This document shows, in pieces, positions 23,874-30,344 of a stretch of 30,344 bases of DNA (its first letter is position 1; the number at the start of each line of letters is the position of its first letter). The stretch comes from UBA3910 sp964626065 (lineage in GTDB: Bacteria > Bacillota > Limnochordia > Darwinibacteriales > Darwinibacteriaceae): the NCBI GenBank assembly GCA_964626065.1, contig CAZVDE010000020.1, positions 1 through 30,344 of the forward strand. Direction: 5' to 3'. The notes beneath the pieces were generated by a model, which did not search any database, was not told where the DNA came from, and saw nothing but the letters and a program-made list of their open reading frames with translations. The position numbers and the translations under genes were made by a program.

Positions 23874-25010
23874 ATGATGCGACGCACAACCATTACTTCT
23901 TTGCTTTTAATCCTAACCATTATTATCTCTGTTCCTTTGGGCGGCGCCGCAGCTGCGCAAGGGTTTAATGATCTTGCTGATAACTGGGCGCGAGACTCCA
24001 TTGCCCATTTGGCCGCGGAAGGCCTCTTTACAGATCTGTGGGAAGGGGAATTTAGGCCCCACCAACCACTGCAGCGCAGCGAAGCGCTGGAGCTTTTGAC
24101 CCGCGGTTTCAAGCTGACCACTGCGGAACGCAACTCCGTTGGAGCCTGGCTGAAGGAGACTTTTGCCTCTGAGCTGGAGGAGATCACGCGAGGCGAATTC
24201 GCGGCAGCGGCAGCCAATGTGCTGGGCCTGGGCCGGCGCACCGCGGCTCCGGGGGGCTTTTACCCCTCCTTTGCCGATCTTGACCCCGCTTATCCGGGCT
24301 TTTTAGCGGCGGAAGTCCTAAAAACGCTGCAGGTCCTCCCGGGCCACATGTCCGGCCGTTTTGAACCATACCGCCTGATCACCCGCAGTGAAGCGGCCTT
24401 TATCCTGGCGCAAATGCTGCCTTTAGAAAAGGTGGCGGGGAAAGTGGCGGGCATTGACGGCCAAGAAGGCAGGCTCTTAATCGACGAGCGGCCTGTACAA
24501 TTAACGTCAAATACCCTGTTTTTGACCGCGCAAGGTTTCAACGGCGAAGAGCTTGTGTTGGGTGATAAAATCGAAGCCCTGGTCAAAGGCGAAGAGGCCC
24601 TTTTAGTCACTTTGGGCAGGGACAACACCGCCCAAATCCTGTTGCAGGGCCTAAATAATTTAACGCAGGTCCTCGCCGATGTTCTCACCCCCGCCCAGCT
24701 TTCCGCGATTGTTGCCGGTGATTGGGATCAACTCAACGAAGAAGTGCAGTATGAAGTTTATGAAGAACTGGTGGCGCGCGGAGCGGCGCCCTGGGAGGCG
24801 GACGCCCTGCTCAAACGAGATTGGGCCGCGCTTCAGTTCATGGCCCAGGAGCGAATCACCCAGGAAGCCGCCGATTACCTGGAAGTAACGCCGGAGTTGG
24901 TCCAGGCCGCGCTGACTCGCGACTGGAACAAGGTTTTACAGTACGTCCAGGTTGAATTGGCCGAACGCCTCTTAGCAGGCGATTGGCTGCAGATCGTCCC
25001 TAAAAATTAG
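23874..25010 (+). CDS. SLH-domain envelope protein with C-terminal xDW helical repeats
   Basis: This 378-residue secreted protein has a signal peptide ending GGAAAA. SLH-type modules follow at about 30-80 (FNDLADNWARDSIAHLAAEG, FRPHQPLQRSEALELLTRGF) and about 128-182 (SFADLDPAYPGFLAAEVLKT, ITRSEAAFILAQML), with a weaker one between. They should bind secondary cell-wall polymer. A small beta domain (about 188-255, KVAGIDGQEGRLLIDERPVQ) follows, then a helical tail with four Asp-Trp motifs: AGDWDQL, KRDWAAL, TRDWNKV and AGDWLQI. ATG 23874 and ATG 23877 are both possible behind AAAGGAG. It is the only plus-strand protein gene here, divergent from polA and convergent with the L,D-transpeptidase gene. 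I do not recognise the tail. Confidence 0.85.
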   Translation: MMRRTTITSLLLILTIIISVPLGGAAAAQGFNDLADNWARDSIAHLAAEGLFTDLWEGEFRPHQPLQRSEALELLTRGFKLTTAERNSVGAWLKETFASELEEITRGEFAAAAANVLGLGRRTAAPGGFYPSFADLDPAYPGFLAAEVLKTLQVLPGHMSGRFEPYRLITRSEAAFILAQMLPLEKVAGKVAGIDGQEGRLLIDERPVQLTSNTLFLTAQGFNGEELVLGDKIEALVKGEEALLVTLGRDNTAQILLQGLNNLTQVLADVLTPAQLSAIVAGDWDQLNEEVQYEVYEELVARGAAPWEADALLKRDWAALQFMAQERITQEAADYLEVTPELVQAALTRDWNKVLQYVQVELAERLLAGDWLQIVPKN

Positions 25011-26089
25011 TCAGTGTGCCCCCATTCCAGCCTTAGTTCGGGGAGGGATTCGGCCGGCACAAAGTGTTCTGCGGGGAAATAGACATCACCCCGGAAGGTT
25101 AGGGCACGAAGCTGCTCGGGAACGATTTGGCAGCCGTGCCCCTTTGCCGCAATAAAAACTTCGCCCTGATAAACCAGGGCTTTGCCCAGATAGGACCGGC
25201 CCAGGTAAGCCCGGGGGCCGGTCAAGGCCAATGCGCCCTGGGCTTTTTCACACTTTAGGCCCGTGAGTTCCAAATAGGCGGGAAGGGGCAAAAAATACTC
25301 TTCTCCCCATTGTACCGTCTCACCCCTCAGCCGCTCGGGCAGGCAGAGGGGGGCTTCGATGGGCATATAGCTGTGTCCGCCCGCTTCAACTGCCGCAATT
25401 TCCAGCCTGCTGCCATTTAAGTGCACAGCCAGTTCAGTAGGTAAAAGCTGAGCACTCCCCGCAGGTTCTTCTAAAATGCCCAAAAGGGCAGGCCAGTACA
25501 CTTTGTCCCAACCGCGATCCTGCAGTTCCTCTTCTAATTGGCCGAGGCTGCTGCCCTGCTTGTAAACATCGGGATAGACCGTAACCATCCTTGTCCCCAA
25601 GAGGGGATCTTCTTCCACAAGTACCGTCCGGTAGATAAGCTGCACAATTGTGCCGATCTGCACCAGCGCGCTCAGTTCCTCCACATCCCAGTTAAGCATG
25701 CGTATGCACCCTGAAGATGCCGCGGAGCCGATCGAATTGGGGTTATTTGTGCCGTGAATGCCGTAGCCCGCAAAACCCAAACCGAGCCAGCGCGTACCCA
25801 CCGGGTTATTAGGCCCCGGCGGAATGGGCGCCAGCCCTCTGGCGGCGGCGTTCGGTGGATAGTACGTGGGGTTAACCACCTTGTTGACAATCTTAGTTTC
25901 ACCCAAGACGGAGGGGTTGAGTTCCGTTCCGATGCTGATCGGGTACGACTTAAGCGGAATTCCGTCTTGATAAAGCCAGAGCCGAAAGGCGGGAATATTG
26001 ATCACAATGCGGTATTCTGCCCCCGCACAAGCAGCAAAGCTGCCCAAAATCACGACCACCGTTATGATGGCTGTTGCTAGCCTGGACAT
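25007..26089 (-). CDS. L,D-transpeptidase (YkuD) with C-terminal extension
   Basis: This 360-residue exported enzyme makes 3-3 peptidoglycan cross-links or attaches partners to the wall. The signal peptide (about 1-24) ends AACAGA. The YkuD domain (about 27-150) has RIVINIPAFRLWLYQDG, PVGTRWLGLGFAGYGIHGTN and the catalytic ASSGCIRM with Cys. The residue before Gly varies among homologues, so Ser there is not alarming. The remaining 200 residues have short strand pairs (HSYMPIEAPLCLPERL, GEVFIAAKGHG, GDVYFPAEHFV) resembling copper-amine-oxidase N-terminal-like wall domains; this is tentative. The ribosome site GGGGAGGAGG seven bases before ATG 26089 lies in a terminator hairpin. The stop overlaps that of the SLH gene. 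Confidence 0.9.
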   Translation of the reverse strand: MSRLATAIITVVVILGSFAACAGAEYRIVINIPAFRLWLYQDGIPLKSYPISIGTELNPSVLGETKIVNKVVNPTYYPPNAAARGLAPIPPGPNNPVGTRWLGLGFAGYGIHGTNNPNSIGSAASSGCIRMLNWDVEELSALVQIGTIVQLIYRTVLVEEDPLLGTRMVTVYPDVYKQGSSLGQLEEELQDRGWDKVYWPALLGILEEPAGSAQLLPTELAVHLNGSRLEIAAVEAGGHSYMPIEAPLCLPERLRGETVQWGEEYFLPLPAYLELTGLKCEKAQGALALTGPRAYLGRSYLGKALVYQGEVFIAAKGHGCQIVPEQLRALTFRGDVYFPAEHFVPAESLPELRLEWGHTD

Positions 26090-26138
26090 AAAAAAACCTC
26101 CTCCCCGTTCTACTTTAGAGTATGTGACGGGAAGGAGG
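26090..26138 (-). terminator. Terminator hairpin whose 3' arm is the ribosome site of the L,D-transpeptidase gene
   Basis: The 12-base arm at 26127-26138 pairs with 26097-26108 (11 Watson-Crick pairs and one G-T), followed by seven T at 26090-26096 and immediately by the ATG. It ends nrdJ transcripts, and in any read-through or leader transcript it would also bury the GGGGAGGAGG ribosome site. Confidence 0.85.
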
Positions 26139-26166
26139 AGATTATGCCCTGGTTTGGAATTTTAAG

Positions 26167-28377
26167 TTAACTGCAGCGGCTGAACCCGCAGTCTAAACAG
26201 GTGGAGCAGCCGCTTTCTTCCACCATCGTCCCGCCGCAGTCCGGGCAGCTGGCGCCGGAAAAGACTGATGAGCCCGGATCAGCCGCCGAACCGGGATTGC
26301 CCGGGTTGGCCTCTTCGTTCTGCACCCCGTTGTGCATCAGGTATTGTTCCAAAACAAGAGCAATCGCATCCGGGCAGGACAAAACCTGCCGGCCTTCCTG
26401 CCAGATGGGGTGGGGGCAGCGAATTCCTTTGAGCTGTTTGACAACCTGCGCCGGTTCAACACCGGAGCGCAGCGAGAGCGAGATCAACCTAGCGGTGGCC
26501 TCCGAGAAAGCACCCGCACAGCCACCCGCCTTGCCAATCGTGGTAAAAACCTCGCAGATGCCTTCTTCATCTTCATTGATCGTTACGTACAAAGAGCCGC
26601 AGCCCGTTTTAATCCGCACCGTCTCGCCCCTTGTTACGGTAGGCCGTTTTCTGGGCGAGTGCGATTTTCCCTTGCCATCCCCTTCCGCTTGTGTGTGCCC
26701 AACTGTAAGCACTTCCCCTTCTCTCGAGCCGGAGCGGTAGACGGTAACTCCCTTGCAGCCCAATTCGTAGGCTAACATATAAACTTCGCGGATATCATCT
26801 TGGGTAGCCTCCTGCGGAAAGTTAACCGTTTTGGATACGGCATTATCGGTAAATTCCTGAAAGGCGGCCTGCATGCGAATATGCCACTGGGGCGAGACCT
26901 CATAGGCGGTGGCAAAAACCCGTTTCAAATCGTCGGGAATCTCAGCAAGGCCCTGTACATTGCCCTGCCGGGCCACTTTTTCAATAAGCCCTTCGGTGTA
27001 GAGGCCCTTTTCGCGCAAAATTTCTTCAAACCGGCCGTTCACTTCAATCAGCCGATCATCGTCCATCACATTGCGGGTAAAAGCCAGGGCGAAAATTGGT
27101 TCTACACCGCTGGAACAGCCCGCAATAATGGAAATGGTCCCGGTGGGCGCGATCGTAGTGACGGTGGCATTGCGCATGGGCCGGCCCGTCTTAGCAAACA
27201 CACTCTCACCATAATTGGGGAAGGAACCCCGCTCCTCGCCCAATTGAACGGACGCCTCGACCGCGGTTGCCTGGACAAAGCCCATCACTTCTCGAGCCAA
27301 TTCAACGCCCTCTTCACTGTTATAGGGGATACCAAGGCGCATCAACAGATCGGCGAAGCCCATGACACCTAGGCCGATTTTGCGATTCGCCAAAGTCATA
27401 GCCTCTATTTCGGGGATGGGATAGCGGTTCACTTCAATTACATTGTCTAAAAAACGTACCCCGATCCGCACCACTTCGCCTAAGCGATCCCAATCGATTA
27501 CCCAGGCATCCCCTTCTTGCTTAGCCATTACCGCCAGGTTTATAGAGCCCAAATTACAGCTTTCGTTGGGCAGTAGGGGCTGCTCGCCGCAGGGGTTGGT
27601 TGCTTCAATCTCACCAACTTCGGGCGTTGGGTTGTCACGGTTGATGCGATCTAAGAACACAATGCCCGGTTCCCCGTTTTGCCATGCCATTTTTACGATC
27701 AAATCAAACACTTCGGCAGCGGGAAGTTCGCCTACCGCCTCCTTGTTGCGAGGGTTAATCAATTGGTATGTTTCGCCGGCTAAAACAGCCTCCATGAACT
27801 CTTCAGTCAGGGCGACCGAGATGTTGAAATTGGTGATCTCGCTCGTATCCGCCTTGCACTGGATGAATTCGAGAATATCGGGGTGGTCAACGCGCAGGAT
27901 GCCCATATTGGCGCCGCGCCTGGTGCCGCCCTGCTTGATGGCATCTGTTGCCGCGTTGTAACATTTCATAAAGGAAATAGGCCCACTGGCCACCCCTCCG
28001 GTAGTACTCACCATGTCGGAGTTGGGCCGCAGCCTGGAAAAACTAAAACCGGTCCCCCCGCCCGATTTTTGTATTAGGGCGGTGTTTTTCAGGGTCTCAA
28101 AAATGGCATCCATGGAGTCCTCGATGGGCAGGACAAAGCAGGCGGACAGCTGCTGCAGCTCGCGGCCCGCATTCATTAGGGTGGGGCTGTTGGGCATAAA
28201 TTCAAGATTATCCATAACTGCAAAAAACTTTTCTGCCCAGATAGGATCGGTCTCCGGTTGGGCTATGTTTTCAGCCACCCTGCGCAGCATCTCTTCAGGT
28301 GTTTCAACTACAGCATCATCAATTTTCATCAAGTATCGCCGTTCTAGTACTGTTTTCGCGTTCTCTGTCAATTTCAT
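26167..28377 (-). CDS. nrdJ: Adenosylcobalamin-dependent ribonucleotide reductase (class II)
   Basis: This 736-residue enzyme reduces ribonucleotides using coenzyme B12 as radical source, working with or without oxygen. Family segments are LSACFVLPIEDSMDAIFETL, KSGGGTGFSFSRLRP, GTRRGANMGILRVDHPDILE, the active-site loop NPCGEQPLLPNESCNLGSIN, and APTGTISIIAGCSSGVEPIF. A TSCPD domain (about 590-685, TGCGSLYVTINEDEEG, GGCAGAFSEATARLISL) and a C-terminal cysteine tail (CPDCGGTMVEESGCSTCLDC) complete it; the tail likely shuttles electrons or binds zinc. The start ATG 28377 follows GGAGG by ten bases. It is a single-gene transcript with a near-consensus promoter, candidate NrdR boxes and its own terminator. 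Confidence 0.96.
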   Translation of the reverse strand: MKLTENAKTVLERRYLMKIDDAVVETPEEMLRRVAENIAQPETDPIWAEKFFAVMDNLEFMPNSPTLMNAGRELQQLSACFVLPIEDSMDAIFETLKNTALIQKSGGGTGFSFSRLRPNSDMVSTTGGVASGPISFMKCYNAATDAIKQGGTRRGANMGILRVDHPDILEFIQCKADTSEITNFNISVALTEEFMEAVLAGETYQLINPRNKEAVGELPAAEVFDLIVKMAWQNGEPGIVFLDRINRDNPTPEVGEIEATNPCGEQPLLPNESCNLGSINLAVMAKQEGDAWVIDWDRLGEVVRIGVRFLDNVIEVNRYPIPEIEAMTLANRKIGLGVMGFADLLMRLGIPYNSEEGVELAREVMGFVQATAVEASVQLGEERGSFPNYGESVFAKTGRPMRNATVTTIAPTGTISIIAGCSSGVEPIFALAFTRNVMDDDRLIEVNGRFEEILREKGLYTEGLIEKVARQGNVQGLAEIPDDLKRVFATAYEVSPQWHIRMQAAFQEFTDNAVSKTVNFPQEATQDDIREVYMLAYELGCKGVTVYRSGSREGEVLTVGHTQAEGDGKGKSHSPRKRPTVTRGETVRIKTGCGSLYVTINEDEEGICEVFTTIGKAGGCAGAFSEATARLISLSLRSGVEPAQVVKQLKGIRCPHPIWQEGRQVLSCPDAIALVLEQYLMHNGVQNEEANPGNPGSAADPGSSVFSGASCPDCGGTMVEESGCSTCLDCGFSRCS

Positions 28378-28394
28378 GCGCTCAGTCCCTCCAG

Positions 28395-28451
28395 ATACAA
28401 CTCGTAGTATTATTGCGTGTTAATTATACTATATATGGTGAGGCATGTCTA
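28395..28451 (-). promoter_or_regulatory. nrdJ promoter with candidate tandem NrdR boxes
   Basis: On the minus strand TAGACA (28446-28451), 17 bases and TATAAT (28423-28428). Box 1, TCACCATATATAGTAT (28426-28441), matches 13 of 16 positions of the NrdR pattern ACACWATATATWGTGT as I remember it and overlaps the -10. Box 2, ATACTACGAGTTGTAT (28395-28410), is weaker (10 of 16) but exactly 15 bases on, the usual three-turn spacing. Confidence 0.7.
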
Positions 28452-28465
28452 TAATTTTTACCAAT

Positions 28466-28500
28466 AAAAAAATCTGGGCACGAAAAATCATGCCCAGATT
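28466..28500 (-). terminator. Intrinsic terminator of the perR-like gene
   Basis: A perfect 10-bp stem (AATCTGGGCA / TGCCCAGATT, loop of 10) is followed on the minus strand by seven T (28466-28472, partly within the stem base). It starts 11 bases after the stop of the Fur-family gene and separates it from the nrdJ promoter. Confidence 0.88.
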
Positions 28501-28510
28501 AACTCGAATG

Positions 28511-28918
28511 TCAGTCTTCGTTTTTTGCCTCGGCGCCGCATGCGGGGCAGAGGCCGTAAAACTCAAGGCGGTGGCTATTCACCTGATAGCCCTTCTCTTC
28601 AACCTTGGTTTCCAGCTTCGTTACCACTTCCAGATCCAAATCGTCGATCGCGCCGCAGCGCTCACAGACAAAATGATAGTGATCATCCGGATCCGCATCG
28701 AAATGGGCTTGGGCGCTGCCGAAGCAGAGCTCTTGAATTTCACCGTGTTCGCTCAATACCTTTAAATTACGATAAATAGTACCGAGGCTCACCTGGGGCA
28801 TCTGCTTGCGCACCTCTTGATAAACCCAGTCCGCGGTGGGATGGCTCGTGGTGCTTCGGAGAACCTCCAAAATGGCCTCCCTCTGCTTAGTTTTGCGTAC
28901 AAACCCTTTTGGTTTCAA
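28511..28918 (-). CDS. perR: Fur-family metal/peroxide regulator, PerR-like
   Basis: This 135-residue repressor has an N-terminal winged helix (about 5-75; KTKQREAILEVL, HPTADWVYQEVRKQ, VSLGTIYRNLKVL) and a metal-binding dimerisation domain. HFDADPDDHYHFVCERCG holds the regulatory His/Asp ligands and the first CxxC, and CPACGAEAK the second, together the structural zinc site. The Asp in HFD (Glu in Fur) and the His of HPTAD favour PerR over Fur or Zur. I start at TTG 28918 behind a GGGGGGG run. The frame is open back to 29050, but that extension is not homologous and crosses the promoter. Separate promoter and terminator make it monocistronic. PerR in a strict anaerobe commonly governs oxidative-stress genes. 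Confidence 0.88.
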   Translation of the reverse strand: MKPKGFVRKTKQREAILEVLRSTTSHPTADWVYQEVRKQMPQVSLGTIYRNLKVLSEHGEIQELCFGSAQAHFDADPDDHYHFVCERCGAIDDLDLEVVTKLETKVEEKGYQVNSHRLEFYGLCPACGAEAKNED

Positions 28919-28961
28919 CTTTACCCCCCCATCCCGTCCTTTGTTGATAATTCCTATTGTT

Positions 28962-28989
28962 ATTGTATCACGCAAGAGGGCAATGTCAA
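28962..28989 (-). promoter_or_regulatory. Promoter of the perR-like gene
   Basis: Perfect TTGACA (28984-28989), a 16-base spacer and TACAAT (28962-28967) on the minus strand, about 45 bases before the TTG start. A/T-rich GATA...TATC sequence follows the -10, but I could not fit it to a PerR box. Confidence 0.8.
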
Positions 28990-28999
28990 GAAAAAGCGG

Positions 29000-29028
29000 T
29001 TGCAAATAGCCCGGCTTCGTGGTATTAT
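29000..29028 (+). promoter_or_regulatory. Promoter of tRNA-Leu
   Basis: TTGCAA (29000-29005), a 17-base spacer and TATTAT (29023-29028), ending 22 bases before the mature tRNA. It is back-to-back with the perR promoter, with only about 10 bases between the two -35 boxes. Confidence 0.75.
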
Positions 29029-29050
29029 TGTGCTGTCCCAACCTAATCAT

Positions 29051-29136
29051 GCCGAAGTGGTGGAATTGGTATACACGTACGACTCAAAATCGTATGGGCA
29101 CGTCCCGTGAGGGTTCGACTCCCTCCTTCGGCACCA
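29051..29136 (+). tRNA. tRNA-Leu, anticodon CAA
   Basis: 86 bases including an encoded CCA. The acceptor stem is GCCGAAG (29051-29057) with CTTCGGC (29126-29132). The anticodon stem TACGA/TCGTA encloses the loop CTCAAAA, giving CAA. A long variable arm of class II type is present (GGGCACGTCCCGT), and the T arm contains GGTTCGACTCC. All stems close. A decayed integrase lies just downstream, so the 3' end may have served as an attachment site. Confidence 0.97.
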
Positions 29137-29187
29137 TTGTTTCTTATTGCCTTCTTTAGCTGGGCTTTTAGGAATTTATGAGGGCGC

Positions 29188-29208
29188 TTGCTAATCATTT
29201 GCTAATCA
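29188..29208 (+). repeat. Tandem 10-bp direct repeats next to the integrase remnant
   Basis: TTGCTAATCA occurs at 29188-29197 and again at 29199-29208, an 11-base period, that is, about one helical turn. Between a tRNA 3' end and an integrase end, such repeats could be arm-type integrase or excisionase binding sites. This is inference. Confidence 0.5.
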
Positions 29209-29254
29209 AAAACTTTTTAGGTCTTGAAACGTAGTCTAAAGCTAAATACTTTCT

Positions 29255-29443
29255 TCAAACGTCAAGAGCGTTGCCGAGCAGTTGGGCAGCGCTTTTTACA
29301 TGGTTGGACTTACGTGTGAATAGGTGTCAAGAGTCATTGAAATGTTCGCGTGACCCAAGCGTTCCTGGACGACCTTAGGATGGGTGTCGGAGAGATTGAA
29401 GATGAGAACGCTTCTTGCCCTAGTGAATGGGACAGGGTTCTAA
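29255..29443 (-). pseudogene. Tyrosine recombinase (phage/ICE integrase) C-terminal remnant
   Basis: On the minus strand one frame reads THPKVVQERLGHANISMTL, then DTYSHVSPTM and a stop at 29296-29298. This is the typical integrase end, with the LGH motif and catalytic Tyr. A shift by one base continues the expected tail KSAAQLLGNALDV to a stop at 29255, so one A has been lost in an A-run and the end is frameshifted. Upstream the usual HDLRHT box is missing (VLIFNLSD instead) and a stop occurs near 29446, so the gene is truncated and dead. Its place directly beyond tRNA-Leu points to an old integration at the tRNA 3' end. Confidence 0.8.
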
Positions 29444-29667
29444 ATGCAAGTTGAATGTTTTTGCTGAAGGCAAAAGATTATTTACTGCCTTGATGCATCG
29501 CATTGAGCTTGGCATAAATGCCAAAACCGCCGAGATCGCGCGACGAGCCTGGTGGTACATCTTCTTGTATCAATTCTGTTCAATGGAACAGACTACCCAG
29601 AAATCCGCGACTTTATAGCCCCCTGTACCAAGGTACGCGTACCAATGAGGTATACCGCATCAATTTC
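29444..29667. other. Gene-poor stretch with palindrome cluster
   Basis: I see no convincing gene here; short frames on both strands lack recognisable motifs or ribosome sites. The notable content is near its end: GTACC-AA-GGTAC (29626-29637), the overlapping perfect palindrome GGTACGCGTACC (29632-29643) and GGTATACC shortly after. They lie just past the stop of the next minus-strand gene. Composition is less G+C-rich than the left part of the window. Confidence 0.5.
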
Positions 29668-30252
29668 CTATTTGAAAAGAAGACTATTACAGCGCTCACA
29701 GCGGTCATTACGAATCGAGTTCCTGAGGCGGCAGACATTGCAGTAGATAACCTGATCCTTAGATTTGTCATACTTCTCATATGTCTCCAGCGCGGGATGA
29801 TATCGAACGCGATCTCCAACGTCAAGATAGTCATACATATCTCGATCTCTTTGGCGTTCGACGATCCTTTTTTTCTTGCCGCGCTCGGTTCGAATCAACA
29901 CGATGTACTCCAGATACGATTGGCTGGAACAATTATCGTGGTCGCGTTTATAGCGCTTTTTCTCCAACTTATTCGTGACCACGCCATCCCAAACTGGCTT
30001 TTTCATGCCCGCGATACGCCACGAGTTAATTGCCAGCATGAGAAGACCCAAACCGATACCTATGATTAACGCCTCACTGAGGGGCACTTCATCGCTGAGA
30101 AGACCTGCAATAAGAAAACCCACAGGAAATAGCAGCGTGAAAACCCAGGTCCAGCCCACGGCCGATCTTTTGTTCTTCTTTATAGTTTCCACCATTTCGG
30201 GAGAATTGGCAACAGCGGACCATCCGACTAAGGGGCGTTGCTCCTCAAACAT
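29668..30252 (-). CDS. Two-helix membrane protein with C-terminal zinc ribbon, unknown function
   Basis: This 194-residue protein belongs to no family I can name. After a polar N terminus (about 1-28) come two membrane helices (about 31-50, VGWTWVFTLLFPVGFLIAG; and 59-80, ALIIGIGLGLLMLAI). A soluble domain has strands WDGVVTNKLEKKRYK and YLEYIVLIRTERGKKKRI, and a loop DYLDVGDRVRYHP like a small beta barrel. The end is a zinc ribbon, CNVCRLRNSIRNDRCERCN. The start ATG 30252 has GGAGG eight bases upstream. It sits beyond the integrase remnant, so it may belong to the integrated element or to the older chromosome. No other neighbour informs its role. Confidence 0.8.
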   Translation of the reverse strand: MFEEQRPLVGWSAVANSPEMVETIKKNKRSAVGWTWVFTLLFPVGFLIAGLLSDEVPLSEALIIGIGLGLLMLAINSWRIAGMKKPVWDGVVTNKLEKKRYKRDHDNCSSQSYLEYIVLIRTERGKKKRIVERQRDRDMYDYLDVGDRVRYHPALETYEKYDKSKDQVIYCNVCRLRNSIRNDRCERCNSLLFK

Positions 30253-30273
30253 ACTATCACCCTCCGTTCGTGA

Positions 30274-30344
30274 TTACTCTCGTCTCGTTTCGCGTTTCAA
30301 CAGAGAGAACAACACCACGGATCCAAGAATGGTTATAACGTAGA
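30274..30344 (-). CDS. C-terminal end of a possible membrane protein, partial
   Basis: A minus-strand frame open at the window edge reads YVITILGSVVLFSLLKRE and three more residues before TAA at 30274-30276. A hydrophobic helix followed by basic residues fits a membrane protein tail. It ends 21 bases before the zinc-ribbon gene, in the same direction. With only 22 codons visible this is weak. Confidence 0.35.
   Translation of the reverse strand, partial: YVITILGSVVLFSLLKRETRRE

Noticed and set aside
28940..28965. PerR/Fur box at the perR promoter
   Set aside because: A/T-rich and partly dyadic, but it matches neither the PerR nor the Fur consensus well.
28919..29050. N-terminal extension of the PerR-like protein to 29050
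   Set aside because: It would cross a perfect TTGACA promoter and has no family similarity; TTG 28918 gives the usual length.
29427..30069. Plus-strand frames across the integrase remnant and zinc-ribbon gene
   Set aside because: Overlapping low-complexity translations without motifs; the minus-strand gene with a good ribosome site explains most of the region.
1..30344. CRISPR arrays, rRNA genes, intact insertion sequences or transposases
   Set aside because: Looked for regularly spaced repeats, rRNA signatures and transposase motifs; none seen.

Overview
The window looks like a metagenome-assembled or draft contig from an anaerobic, clostridia-like Bacillota with roughly 50% G+C. The evidence is a SCIFF ranthipeptide (scfA) with its radical-SAM maturase, an adenosylcobalamin-dependent ribonucleotide reductase, a PerR-type regulator, an SLH-domain envelope protein, a sigma-H-like promoter, and GTG/TTG starts with strong Shine-Dalgarno sites. 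A type IV pilus operon with a true secretin raises the possibility of a two-membrane (diderm) lineage, but does not prove it.

Layout. (1) 1-10021, minus strand: a type IV pilus operon read pilB-pilT-pilC-pilM-pilN-pilO/P fusion-secretin-N-domain protein-secretin-small beta-rich protein-pilin. The pilin runs off the left edge. The operon is preceded by what I identify as a cyclic di-GMP-II riboswitch followed by an intrinsic terminator that overlaps the aptamer, so a second messenger probably sets pilus expression. A 100-N gap inside pilT is flanked by identical 55-bp ends; collapsing the duplication restores an intact PilT. (2) 10048-11668: scfA and scfB with a strong promoter and an intergenic hairpin. 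(3) 11679-14910: a three-gene GlpA-like/FAD oxidoreductase/DUF1667 operon with a promoter, a perfect operator-like dyad and a leader terminator. (4) 14925-17040: oppF and oppD, ABC ATPases without permeases, behind a sigma-H-like promoter.

(5) 17092-23709, minus strand: a tightly overlapping housekeeping operon polA-mutM-coaE-mgsA-slt-pncB-regulator (DNA repair, CoA synthesis, methylglyoxal synthesis, cell-wall turnover, NAD salvage). (6) 23874-26089: a plus-strand SLH protein converging, with overlapping stop codons, on an L,D-transpeptidase gene. The transpeptidase ribosome site lies in the arm of a terminator hairpin. (7) 26167-28989: nrdJ with a consensus promoter and candidate NrdR boxes, then a perR-like gene with its own promoter and terminator. 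(8) 29000-30344: tRNA-Leu(CAA), then a decayed tyrosine-integrase tail, short repeats, a membrane/zinc-ribbon protein and an off-edge ORF. This last part looks like the remnant of an element integrated at the tRNA.

The most interesting items are the riboswitch-controlled pilus operon, its rearranged secretin/alignment proteins (PilO-PilP fusion, and an N0-N1 protein ending in a PilP-like domain), the in-phase U7 slippery site joining the secretin to the small beta protein, and the terminator/ribosome-site hybrid before the L,D-transpeptidase gene.
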